Origin: Pipra filicauda
Lineage: Eukaryota > Chordata > Aves > Passeriformes > Pipridae
Assembly (NCBI RefSeq): GCF_003945595.2
Contig: NW_024104368.1
Span: 248,001 to 312,000, forward strand
DNA length: 64,000 nucleotides
Reading direction: 5' to 3'
The position numbers and the translations under genes are program-made. The notes under the pieces were generated by a model. The model had not been told where the DNA came from, ran no database searches, and saw only the letters and a list, made by a program, of their open reading frames with translations. This document shows positions 35,201-63,213 of the stretch, one piece after another; position 1 is the first letter of the stretch, and each line of letters opens with the position of its first letter.

Positions 35201-38200
35201 TGGTGACTCCACCACCTCCCTGGGCAACCTATTGCAATGCCTGACCACCCTAATAGTGAAAATTTTTTTTCTAATATCTAATCTGGATCTCCCCTGTCTA
35301 AGCTTAAGGCCATTTCCTCTGGTCCTCTCACTGAAGGTACGGTAGAAGAGACCAGCCCCTCCTCACTAAAACCTCCTTTCAGGTTGTTTTACAGAGTGAT
35401 GAGGTCCCCCCGAGCCTCCTCTTCTCAAGACTAAACAAATCCAGCTCCCTCAGCCATTTCTCACAGGGTTTGTTTTCTAGACGTTTTTAGAGCCTTGTTG
35501 CCCTTCACTGGACACGCTACACCACCTCAATGTCCTTTTAAAAGTCAGGGGCCCAGAACCGAATGCAGTACTTGAGGTGCGGCCTCACCAATGCCAAGTA
35601 CGGGGGATGATCACTTCCTTGCTCCTGCTGGCTACACTGTGGCCTTCTTGGCCACCTGGGCACACTGCTGGCTCATATTGGGCCGTCTGTAAACCATCAA
35701 CCCTGAGTCCCTTTCTGCTGAACAGCTCTCAAGCCACTCTTCCCCCAGCCTGTAGCACTGCATGGGGTTGCTGCGACCCAAGTGCAGGACTGGCACTTCA
35801 CCTTATTGGACCTCATGTCCAATGAGTTTGTCCGAGTTTGTCCTCGACCCATTGACCGAGTCTGTCCAGGTCTCTCTGAAGAGCCTTCCCATCCCTGAGC
35901 AGATCAAAACTCCCACTCAGCTTAGTGTCATCCAAATTTACTGAGGGTGCACTCAATACAGATCATCAATAAAGAGGTTAAAGCGTTCTAGTTGGGCATT
36001 GGCCCTACATGACCTCAAAACATCCTTATAGTTCTCCCAAGTTATCTGACCCTCCTTCCAGAGATGGTAGATTCACTTTTTTTCCTAAGTTCTCTGTTTG
36101 ACCACACTGGTCTTTTCCCCCAGTGACCTGTCTTTCTACACACTGGGACAGCCTGCTCCTGAATATTTAAAAATTCCTTTTTAAAGCACATCCAGCCTTC
36201 CTGGACTCCATTGCCCTTCAGGACTGACTCCTGAGCACTGCTGTTCACTGCTGTTCAGTGTTTAAAAACACTGCTAGTGTTTTTAAAATTCATGTGTAAC
36301 TGGGGTTTTCCACAGTTGTAGCATAGGCCATAAATTCCTCCTTAAAAGGCATTTAGTTAGATGAAAAAGTTTTGGTTCACTGGAGCTTGAGTTTTAATGG
36401 TTACTATGCTAAAATCTACTATGGAAGTTGTTTAATATATTACTTGGCAGAGTCCTGGAGAGCAGCAGTATTCTGGGGACTATGCAAAACCTTCACTGCC
36501 CAGGAGGATCCCATATTTCACCTATGTCTTCATTCTCAGTCATCATAGCATGTCCAAATTCACTAGGATTTGCTGATTACTAATCAGCAAATTCCACCCC
36601 ATGTTTGTTTTTTCTAATGCTGGAAAGGCATGCTGTGTTTAAAAAAATGTGTTTAATCCTTTGTTGGGCTGAGGTTGATCGAGGTTACAACTAAATAGGA
36701 GATTACTACGTAACAAGTCTAATCAGGTTGGATTTTTGCAAGCCCTGCTTGCTTTTCCATGCATAAATGCTGCCATGCCTTGTTTCTGTGTCTCCCACTG
36801 CAAGCTTTTCACATTCTTTCCAGGCTTTAGCTCATGGAACTGGATGATCAACCCAAACCATTCTATGATTCTGTGATATAAAGGTCATGCACAAGGTCTC
36901 TGAAGGCAGCGTTCCCAAACCATGGTAAATCAGCAGGGGTGGGATTTCTAGTGGTACTGGTCTGCTCCCTGCTGAGCCTAGTGGTGTGGAAAGCAGGAGT
37001 TGCTCCATGGCAGATGGATGGTGGCCCAGGGCCCTTCCTCACGCTGACTCAGTCTCAAGCCTCCAGGACTTGGGGCAAAGCTGCATTCGCGTTTTCAGCC
37101 TTTCCAGGGTCACTGGGCTGCTGAAGTCAGAGGTGGAGCATCCAAACAGACATAGCATCCGACATCTACTTTGGTGCGGATGTCTTGGAGCTTCCTTCTG
37201 TAACTCCTTAGTCTCTTCAAAGCCAGGTTAAAGGAAGATGAAAAATGCCTTCAGAAAGGGGTAAAGAACAAGGCCTGTAAGTCTGCAAGAAAGCAGCAGG
37301 CAGCTTTGGGAGTGGGGAAGGCCAAAAGCACTTCCTATATGTTGCTGCCTCTCACAGAGCACTGACCTGGGAGGGAGCAGCTGAGGCCATGCCAGCTAAA
37401 ATGAGTAGATGCTGCTTATGGAAGGTTTCCCCTTTTCCATATAAAGTAATTTTGAAGGGAAAATACTTTGCCAGCAACTTAGGAGACTGGAGTCTATTTT
37501 CAGACTTGCAATAGCTTGTTAGAGTGAACAATGTTTAGTTTTTGCTTTGGTTAGCCGTCTCACAGGGAGTGTTCCCAGCCTGTGTTTGACCTGGGGCTGT
37601 GGCACAGCAGTGCTCGTGAGGGCTGGCTGGGAATCAAGCTGACACCCACGTGAGCTTCAGCGTGTGGTGCGTGGCTTTGTGTGAGCTTCAGCATGTGGTG
37701 CGTGGCTTCGCGTCTTCGTGTTCTGGACTTCCCGCACACACCCAAGCACCAGGGCATACCCACAGTGCTTAGTGTCCAGCTTATTTTTGCCTTTAGTGAC
37801 ATACCTGTAGGCCCCTTGATTTTAGCAGAAAAGTTACTGCTCTGCTTGCTGTGCAGTTTTTATTTGTGTGTGTGGACACCAAAGGAAGATCGGTGAGGAC
37901 GAGGTAACCCTGAGCTGTGACAGACCGTCCAGGTACCAGTGAGAGGCAGATGGGTGGGCTGGGAGATGCCAGGTCTCTGCCTGCTGTGGCTGAGCAGAGA
38001 AGAGGTGCCTGGCGTGGGGAGGGGTCTCAGGAACAGATGCCAAATGACATCCTCATCGAGGAAGTCAGGCTCTGCCACATGCTGCTGCAGCAGAAAAGCA
38101 ACTACATAACAGCAATGGGAACTCCTCTCCAGCTGCTGCTTTTGACATAATGCAGGCTGTCAGCTCCCTGCAATCTGGAGAAAAAAATAGTCCCTGCACA

Positions 38201-41200
38201 AATGGTCAGGCTCTCTCCCGGGGTGAATGAGATCTGGGGCTCTGTAAAAAGCCCCATCCTGAGCTGGGGAGAGCTATTTGTTTAACAAACAATGGGCAGA
38301 GTGCTGAGGAAATGCCTGAAGTGCCTGTGGAGAGCAGCTGATTTCCATCAAGAGCTGGGGCTGTCCTCCTGGCCAAGGAGCTTCTGCTCAGTCAGGGCAA
38401 GTCCTGCAGGGAGCATCTGCACATCAGCAGTGCCCGTGGTGCAGGCCTTGGGGGGGAGTGGAGACCACTTGGCCACCTTGATCGTGATGACCATGACCAT
38501 TTCCATCAGCAGGTGCAGCCCTCAGGTCCTCAGCCCGAGGGAGGCAGATGGAGAAACATTCCCCCTTGGGGGCAGTGCTGCAAGTAGAGCAACAAGGCCT
38601 CTAAGGTGCAGGCTGTAGGATGATGGCTGAGGGTCTCCTTGCTGGCAGGAATCAAGACATCTGCTCTGTACAGGGTGGGCTTGTTTCCAGCCCTGGTGAA
38701 CACATGGTGGCCTTGCTTCCTTCACAAGAATTCCCAAAGCAAGAGGGTGACTTGGAGGGGGGAGTGTCTTCATATCTTCGGAAGTGCTTGCAAGGCTCTG
38801 CCATCCTCTGCATCTCTTGTTGCTGTGTCATCTATCCAGCTCTGTCTGCTCTGGGGGATTGTGGGAGAGAGTGAGTGGGACCAGCACAGGCAATAAGCAG
38901 GGTGAGGGCCATGCACAAGAGTGTCAGCCCACTGTAGTAGGAGTCTAGCTACTGCTGTGGCCTGTTGTGATTTGACTTTAAATCTACTGACTTCTTGGCC
39001 TTTCTCATTTATTTTTAGTGGCGGAAGAAACACAACTCTAGAATTTTGGCTGTATGGATTAAAGTCAAACGTCCGGAGAGTCCACAGTGACTCTTCCCAT
39101 GACACTTGTTGCATCTCTCAGGATGTGTATTCCCTCCTGGCCTCAGAGCTGTGCTGGATAGAGGTGGAGGCCTGTGGATGCTTCCAATTCATTTTGCAGC
39201 CAAATGCAGAACGTCATGTTCTGCCTGGTTAGATCAGGATGTACATCCCGAGCTCGAGCTCAGGACTGCCTTTTAAAAGTCAGGCTCTTGCTGTGCTGTG
39301 GCTGCTGTGCCAAGCCAGCCAGAGCTTTGCTGTGAAGCTGTGCAGGCACTTCTTTCCAAGAAGATAAACAATTTCTCCTTGCCTGGGAGATGGGTAGACA
39401 TTCTTTCTCTCTTTACCCCTGCCAGCAGTTGCTGCTGAAAAATCCTTGTGTGATATGCTCCTGGCAGGGTAAGCAAACACCTGTGGGCAAGAGGGAAACT
39501 CAGCAGCAGCCAAGACTGAGAGACCTCAGGCAATGAATGTAGTGGTGGACTGAATGCTGCCAGTTCCCAGCCAGGGAAGAGTTGAGCCAGATCCTGGAAG
39601 AGCATAACAGTGCCTTAAAATCTACCTGACTTTTAACATAAGTCAAGATCTCTCCTTTTCTGTGGTGGGAGATGGTGGTCATTTGGGGGGCAGCTGTGTT
39701 TCCTGCCTCATGGAGAACCTCAGTAACCAGTGATAAAGAGGATGGTGTCGTGCAGGGGCAGACATAGCCCTGCCTGTTGGGGACAGGCCCTGAGCTCTGC
39801 CCTAGGAAGGGCACTTGGCACGTGGAGGGTTGTACATGTTTGGAGCAGAAGGCAGCAGCCGTAGCAGGCTCTGCTGGGTGCACATCAGCTGGAGGCCCTC
39901 AGAGAGCTAAGTGCAAGCTAAGCCGCCTGGGAACATAGGGTCCCATCGGAGCTTCCAAGTGCACTGTTGTCCCTATTGTTTAAGGGACACCGGAAAAAGA
40001 ACAGCTGGGCTGTGCAGGAAACCGCCTCGTGCTGGGTAAGGGGAGCAGAGTGTGTGACCTGAGGTGGCCCCGTCATGGGGATTCAATGCCCTGGGCTTGG
40101 CCACAGCCTCGCTGCTGCGCAGGGGCCAGGCTGTGGCTGGGGGTGCAGGTCACCCCCCCTTTATTGTGGTGTATTCGAGGGGAACACCTTCAGCGGGGTG
40201 TTGCTGAGAGTGCAGAGCTGGGCATGGGCTGCTGTGGTACAGATCTGCTCTGGGCCACCTGGGGCAAGGATAACTCCAGCACTTTTCCATAAGGGAAAGG
40301 GTGCTGTGACTCTTGACACACCCCTCTTTTGACGGGTGCACAGGAATCAATTCACGAAGCAGCACACACAACAAATGGATAAGCATGTAATGAAATGCTG
40401 CTTAAATTTTTGACTCAGCCCTGTGCAGATGAGGAGCACCTGGGTTGTGGTATCTGCCAGGAAACCACCCGTGCTGACCATTAGGAGTGGTTTCAACCAT
40501 CGCCCAGGGCTACACATAAAACTTCTCTGCTTCTCTGCAGCTGCCTCCTGTCAAAACCAGAACTGGAAAACTTCTGTAACAGAGAATATTGAAGGCAGCC
40601 ACCCCGGTCTCTTAGCAGCTTCCCACCAGCAGGCCATGTACAGTCATTCCTGAACAGGGAAGTCTCAAAAGAGAAGAGCACACACTTCTCTGGGATCACA
40701 ACAGCTGCTCAGGAGTGGGGAGCCACCTCAGCATCTCTTGGGTTAGAATAGAAGTATGGCTGATACCCTTTGGCTGGTGATACCAGTGTGGATCTGACCC
40801 CAGATCCTGAGGAGGAAAAAGACACCAGCTTTCTGCTGGAAGATGTTAGTGCGGTGGGATGCACCTGGAAACCTGCTCCCCACTGCCTGTGATGGCTGTA
40901 GGGGGGAGTGCACACGCAGGGCTGAAATCAATGCACGTTCAGGACCCCCATAAGGAGCATCAGGACCCAAATCCGCCCCTTTTTTATGGGGCTGAGAATA
41001 AGCCATGGTCTGTGAGCCAGCATACCCAAGGGCTTCAGTTAGGCATATAGGAAATGCCTTCTCCTGATGCAGTGTAATGGGAGCTTTAGTTTCCTGTTAC
41101 TGCCTGCATCTTCAGAGCAGAAGCGGGAAAGCTGTTTGTTGTGTTCTTAAAGCTCTCAATAACTGGAAATAAACACTGTGTGCTCCTTTGGTCTGCACTT

Positions 41201-44200
41201 CCTATTATGGGGAATTAATAGCTGCATTTTGTAAAACAGCCTCACTAAAGAGGGATTGAATAAAAAAGGCCATTCTTCCCTTTCTGGGATATGGGTTACA
41301 TCTCCAACATTTCTCAGCCTGAGGGGTAAACATCTCCAGCCAGATCTGCAAAACAACTCTGTTCTCATCTTGCTTTGGAAGGAATTCTCTGTTTAACCAG
41401 GAATTGGAGCTCTCAGGGGAAAAGAAGCTCTGCATTTACCTAGTCCTTTCCCAGATTCCTGCCAGGGAGAGCTCTGCCACCCTCCAGCCAACCTCCTGTG
41501 GCTGAGTATTGCATACAGGTAAAACAGGAGCAGCGTAACATTGAATTGTGTTAGCCAGCTGCCATGGGATTGAAATCATACTAGGGAGAAAGATGCTGCC
41601 AAGTTGGCCAAGCTCTCCATGGCATGAGAAAGTGATGGGATGCACCCTGTCTCCTGGGGGTCCTTTCCTCCCTGCCAGCTGGCTTGGTGACTGCATGGTA
41701 AGCACATCCAGGCCAGTTTGTACAGGCCTGTTCAGTCCCTGAGATAACAGAATACAAACACTATCTTACCTCTAACCTCAGTCTTGCAAGTAGATAGACT
41801 GATCTGAACTGCTCAACACTTGAGTTTCTGTCTGGTTTCAGTCTAAACAGCTTAAGGCTGGATGCTTGTGTTGCTTCAGAGAGGGAAGTGCTTTGATGTG
41901 GGATCAATCCTGCAAGCTTTGCTCCAAGCAGGGATCTCCTTCACCCCATCCTCAAAACCCATCAGATTGGCCCACTTAAAAAGTTCAGCAAGGAGACAGC
42001 TTGTAGTCACCCCAAGCTTAAAAGCATTTCTCCCTTTTTGCAGGACCCTCCATTGTGACTCCTCCTAAGGATATCTGGAATGTGACAGGAGCACAGATCT
42101 ACCTGAGCTGTGAAGTCATTGGCATCCCAACTCCTGTCCTCATCTGGAACAAGGTAAGGGTCCTGCTAGGAGCTCAGAGAGCACAGCAAACCTGAGGCAG
42201 CTGAAACTGCATGGTGAGCATAAGGACTGTAGCAGATCCCTCTGTAGAAACACACCTCTTTGATGAGTTCTCTCATCTGTGCAGTCCTGTACACCCCCAA
42301 ACATTTGGTTTTGCTTAGTCTTTAGTCATTGCTTTTTCTAAACTCTTGTTGATCCCGAGGCAGAATATGTTTCTCTTGGTAGTGCCTGATATTTGGAGCA
42401 TGCGGGGAATGTCCCCTGACCTGCTGTCACCCTGCTGGCAGCAGTGACTGAGGTGGCTAGACATCGCCCACATCGTCGGGAACAGGAACCACATGGGGCA
42501 GTTGTCTCCAGTAGCCAGCAGCATGTTGATCTTGGCAGCACTGGTAACATCTGGCTTTGGACAGGGGCCAGTGTTGAGCAGAGAAAATCGTAGCCGTAGG
42601 GCTGAGAGCCACAGCACAGCCCCTGTAGCCTCCTCAAGTGCCACAGGTTTGTGGACACTTGTGAAGGGCCTTAAAATTAAGCTGAAACAATACTAGCTTA
42701 AGGCTAGTATGGACTAAAAAAGCTAGATTGGCCCAAAATTTGCTCTAAGACAGTAAGCTTTATTCATAGGGGTGTCAGAGCAGACTCTTGGGTGAGCAAT
42801 GTGGGCATGCTGACTCAGGCAGCGTTTACTGCTTGTTTATGAGTAGATGCTGAGTTTATACTGACTGTCAATGCTACTCTGCTTTTTGTGCCTCTACCTC
42901 ATGGCCAAGAGACTGCTTGACACGGTGATAACAAGGGCTGAGTACCACTTACCCCGTGCTTGGCTCGGTGCTCAGATACACAGCACTGGGGAGAGGCTGC
43001 ACTGCTGTTTTCTCCTCGATGCTGTGGCCACCAGGAGGGACAGCCTGTTTTGCTGCAGCAGAAACATGCAGGGCTGTTGCTGGTCTGTTGAGAAGAGGAT
43101 AGGTCATGCAGGTGGACACTCAGTTCTCTACTGCTGCCAAATTAAAAAGCCTGATCAGCAGGAAGTTATGGGGGAGTCTCTCCAAACAAGGCCAACAGTC
43201 AGCTCCTGGTGGTCTCCCAGTCCCAAGCCAGAAGGCAGCTGCTCCAGCCTGCTGAACTGGATTGATGTACAGCTGCCAGCAGCTGCAGGCTGCTGCACTG
43301 ATGGGCTAAACACACCCTTGGGAACACGCACATGAGTTCTGTGAGGCCAAGTCAGTGCAGTCAGTGCAGGGTATGTTTGCACACCCCACTGCCCAGCACC
43401 ATCCGTATCAGAAAACCATGCCACTCTATCTGTTCCTGCTGAGGCCAGGGGAACACAGCCTCAGTGCAGATGCTGAGGCACTGGGGCAGTACCACGTGGA
43501 CAGTAAGGTGAAATGCTGACACTAGGAAAAACACATTCATGTAAAACTAGCGTTGATCTTGTCTGTGTGCGGGTGTGGTTCTAGCAGTTCCAGCATAAAT
43601 AAGCCTGCAATTCTTACCTGTTTCTGCCCTTCTGTTTAGATAATTCGAGGACAGTATGGTGTCCAGAGGATGGAGCTCCTGCCTGGGGACCGGGAGAACT
43701 TGGCTATCCAGACCCGAGGGGGCCCTGAGAAACACGAAGTGACTGGCTGGGTGCTCGTAAGTATTTTGTGTACGCAAAGAGCTGCACAAACAGTACAGGG
43801 CAGTTTGCGAATATGAACAAACAACAGTACAGAAGACAAATGGCAACACATAGGGCCTTTGGAGGAAAACAACCTGTGTGAATTAGGGGTGAAGGGTAAG
43901 GGTGGCTGCTTGCTCCAGTCTTACCTGTTGCATGCATCCTACCTCTGTCCAGCATGCAGCAGAGGGGTGCATTCTGTGATCAGAAAAGGATAGACTGAAA
44001 AAAACATCTCATTACTTTCCTGCTGCTGTTAGTGGGAAGGAGACCCTCTCCATGACTAGGAAGGAACTAGTACAGAGGTAAGGCATCCCTAAAACCCACC
44101 CACAGCTGGGGAGCCCTTACAAGTCTGCACTTTCCTCTGTGAAGCAGAGAAGAAAGCTAGGCTCACCCACAGGAGTGGGTGCTTGTCTCAAACCCCACTG

Positions 44201-46007
44201 AGGAGACCCACCACAATCTGAACCAGACTGTTTAGAGCTGACAGAATGCAAGGAGTCAGCATGGTTGCTAAGGGTGAACCCCTTCATGCACTCTGTTCAT
44301 CTCATCATGTCTCAAGCAATTATCAAGTTACATAAGATACCTTAAAACAAAATCACCTCTCCCCATGCATGGGATGCTCATTGGAGGGCTGGGGGTGTGT
44401 TTCTTCCCCTAGATATCCCCTCTGAGCAAAGAGGATGCTGGGGAATATGAGTGCCATGCGTCAAATGCCAAAGGAGAGGCAACAGCTTCTGCAAAAATCC
44501 ACGTTGTGGAAACTCTGCATGAAATAGCTCTGACCAAAGGTTGGTAAGTGTGGCTGAATACTCAGCAGCTCTCTCCCCAAACAGTTTACCGTTACTTGAT
44601 ACAAATGGACCACCTCTGTTTAATGCTTTCTAAAGAAACACAAACAAACCAACCCAACCCCCCCCTAAAAATAGCAGTTTTAACACACAGTTTTTTGTGT
44701 TTGGCCAAACATTCCCAGCAAATCTTAGCTCCTAGAGTTCTCAAGGGAGAGAACACTGCCAAGTGCAGTAAAGTACTGGAGATTAAACATACCAAATTAA
44801 AATTAAAAAATACCTTCTGGGTTTCTTGCAGAGCCACTTTCAGTGGTTTTCCAGCCCTATTTATATTGTCTGTGTTCTCTGGACACTTCCAAACCTGCCC
44901 ATTTCTCCTGGAAGCAGTATTGGCACAAGCAGCCCTAAAGCAGAGGGAGAACTTCAAGCACTTAAATTCCTGCCAAGTCCCTGCACCTCCACCATCCTGG
45001 AAACACCCCAACACCTGCCATATTCTCTGCATTCTGGGGTGTCAAACCTTGGACGGTACAGATATGCCACAGCAGGTCCTCTTTGCCAGGCTGTGTGCAA
45101 AGCTGATGGCAAAACAACCACCCTCATTCCAGCTGCAGAGAGGATGGATCACTATCACATTCACATACGCTTAGGAATAAATCTGGATAGCTGGGACAGT
45201 AACTGCAACCATGCTAGAAGCAGAGGCACTGGGAACCAAGCATCCATGTAGAGAATACTGTGCTGCCCAAATCCAGTTTTGGACATAATCCTTAGTTTTA
45301 ATCCCAGCAGCTTTATCCAAACTATACAGTCGTGACTTTCTGTATCCTTGTGTCTGTGAACAGCTGAAATACTGCCCTTAGGAGAATATTAACAGCACTT
45401 GCCATTGAATTAAGAGCTTAAAATGAATCCAAATATCATGCATAAGAACTCTGCTAATGGTTTTTAGCTAGTCTCTAATCCCTTTTCAAGCACTTTAGTT
45501 ATGGATGTGAATGAAATTGAGCCACAAACAGCACACTTATACCCCAGAACAGAAAATGTTCACTCCCCCTCTCACAGTAACCACTGTGAGGCTGCAGTAC
45601 CATGCATATTGCCTCATAGTTTATTTCTTACACACAACATCCATGTGTTACAGCTGTTTCTTTTCAGCTGTAGGAAAGCTCTCTAGTCAGCACGCTGGAG
45701 CCAGGCGATAAGTGCAGGCTGCCAGCTTAAAGGAAATTGATAAGGTTAATGGAACAGACTGTCAGACGTCATAGCTACACACTGAGAGTCTGTGTTCCAT
45801 GTCCAGGTGATCTCAGCACAGAAAAATGCATTTATTATCATCCTCCTGCAGCAGGGAGGGAAGGAAAGAAGGAAGGAAGAAGGGATCAGGTCTCACCCTC
45901 AGCTAAAAGAGCACAAAGCTACTGCCAAAGTTGCAATATTCCCTCTTGGAACAGTACAGACTGTAACATGTTTCTGTTTTTCCACAGATGATGGTGCAGA
46001 GCTGTGA
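29233..46007 (+). CDS. IGFBP7: IGFBP7, secreted IGF-binding-protein-related protein
   Basis: Five exons (29233-29710, 42044-42153, 43640-43756, 44413-44539, 45988-46007) join to 283 codons; the human protein has 282 residues. A Leu-rich signal peptide (about 1-26) is followed by the Cys-rich IGFBP N-domain ([17 protein letters not shown]), a Kazal-like module ([15 protein letters not shown]) ending in exon 1, and an Ig-like C2 domain in exons 2-4 ([12 protein letters not shown] to [15 protein letters not shown]). The protein ends DDGAEL, against human EGAEL. It is a matrix-associated glycoprotein with weak IGF and insulin binding. Introns 2-4 are 1.3-1.5 kb. The exon 4 donor is a tandem site (44539/44543) that changes the C-terminus. 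It is tail to tail with POLR2B, as in humans. Confidence 0.96.
35055..36010 (-). mobile_element. CR1 LINE 3' portion in IGFBP7 intron 1
   Basis: It begins with the 3' terminus (AATCATAGAATCATCAAGG on the plus strand) and reads back through the ORF2 C-terminal region. It extends further 5' than the other copies, through reverse-transcriptase-region sequence to about 36.0 kb; similarity may continue to about 36.25 kb. Frames are broken throughout. It is closely similar to the copy at 28.3 kb over their shared length. Confidence 0.9.
36834..36877 (+). mobile_element. CR1 3'-tail remnant
   Basis: The short stretch GGAACTGGATGATC, then CAACCCAAACC, ATTCTATGATTCTGTGAT matches the CR1 3' terminus with an internal deletion. 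It is only about 45 bp, so only the tail is recognisable. Confidence 0.65.
37650..37711. repeat. 31-bp tandem duplication, two copies
   Basis: Two head-to-tail 31-bp units beginning GTGAGCTTCAGC differ at very few positions. They lie in IGFBP7 intron 1. Confidence 0.85.
44539..44546 (+). promoter_or_regulatory. IGFBP7: Tandem splice donor at IGFBP7 exon 4
   Basis: The exon end reads AAAG|GTTG|GTAAGT. The upstream donor (exon end 44539, GTTGGT) keeps frame and gives the conserved DDGAEL end. The downstream donor (exon end 44543) matches the GTAAGT consensus perfectly but shifts frame into an immediate stop, so the protein would end ...LTKG. Four-nt GTNNGT tandem donors are a known alternative-splicing configuration. 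Confidence 0.75.
45846..45886. repeat. GGAA-rich simple repeat
   Basis: A run of GGAA/GGGA/GAAG units lies in IGFBP7 intron 4, about 100 nt upstream of the last exon. Confidence 0.7.
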
Positions 46008-46152
46008 TGTGAGGACTTTCACTTACGCAGTTTTAAATTAGTATTTTGGAAAGCTGCAAGCTCTGGCTTTTTCTAGCTGACTAATCGTTCCCTCTTAACT
46101 CCCTTATTCTTTGACTCCCAATTTGCTTGCACACTTTTTTCACAGATGCACA

Positions 46153-46208
46153 AATAAAGAGATTCACAAGTTTGATTACAAATTTTAATTCTATTTACAG
46201 AAAATAAA
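46153..46208 (+). terminator. IGFBP7 poly(A) signals, overlapping the POLR2B one
   Basis: Plus-strand AATAAA hexamers at 46153-46158 and 46203-46208 lie 146 and 196 nt after the IGFBP7 stop. On the minus strand an ATTAAA at 46184-46189 lies about 145 nt after the POLR2B stop. The two convergent genes therefore probably end within a few tens of bases of each other, or overlap. The POLR2B signal is inferred; no minus-strand AATAAA is seen before about 45.83 kb. Confidence 0.6.
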
Positions 46209-46333
46209 CATACTTTTGAACAGCACACAGCAGATGAGTAAAACTGTATTTTGAATGCAACGTACATAAAATGAAACTAAACCCGAGAACTTCAGTCTCA
46301 TAATTAAAAAAAAAAAGAAAGCCCTTTGAAAGG

Positions 46334-63012
<16,679 letters not shown>

Positions 63013-63133
63013 GGTGGCGGCGGGCGGAGGTGCGAGCGGCGGCCGGGCGGGGGGCGAGAGCAGCGGCGAGAACAGCGGCGAGAACAGAGCGCGATGGCGG
63101 CGGCGAGCGGCGGGAAGGCGGCTGCGCGCCCTC

Positions 63134-63141
63134 TGACGTCA
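63134..63141. promoter_or_regulatory. CRE palindrome TGACGTCA, copy 1
   Basis: A perfect full-length cAMP response element (CREB/ATF site), 73 bp upstream of the NOA1 ATG and 122 bp upstream of the POLR2B ATG. Confidence 0.85.
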
Positions 63142-63165
63142 CCCGCGAGGCGCCCGCGCGCGCAG

Positions 63166-63173
63166 TGACGTCA
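63166..63173. promoter_or_regulatory. CRE palindrome TGACGTCA, copy 2
   Basis: A second perfect CRE, 32 bp from the first (about three helical turns), so both present the same DNA face. Confidence 0.85.
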
Positions 63174-63213
63174 GGCACGCGTGTCCCGCCCCGCCGTCCC
63201 CGGTGTCCCGGCC

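Larger units (their letters stand above)
29711..42043 (+). other. IGFBP7: IGFBP7 intron 1
   Basis: This 12.3-kb intron is the longest in the window. Apart from the CR1 pieces and simple repeats listed separately, I see no exon or RNA gene. A GGGA-rich simple repeat lies at about 30341-30367. Long first introns often carry enhancers, but none can be identified here by eye. Confidence 0.7.
63013..63213. promoter_or_regulatory. Divergent POLR2B / NOA1 promoter
   Basis: Only 201 bp separate the two start codons. The interval is a CpG island with no TATA box. A YY1-type GATGGCGGC lies near 63093-63101, and two perfect CREs lie toward the NOA1 side. The head-to-head arrangement is the same as in humans. 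Confidence 0.85.

Noticed and set aside
42871..43335. 154-codon plus-strand frame in IGFBP7 intron 2
   Set aside because: No recognisable domain and no splice link to IGFBP7 exons, which join in phase without it.
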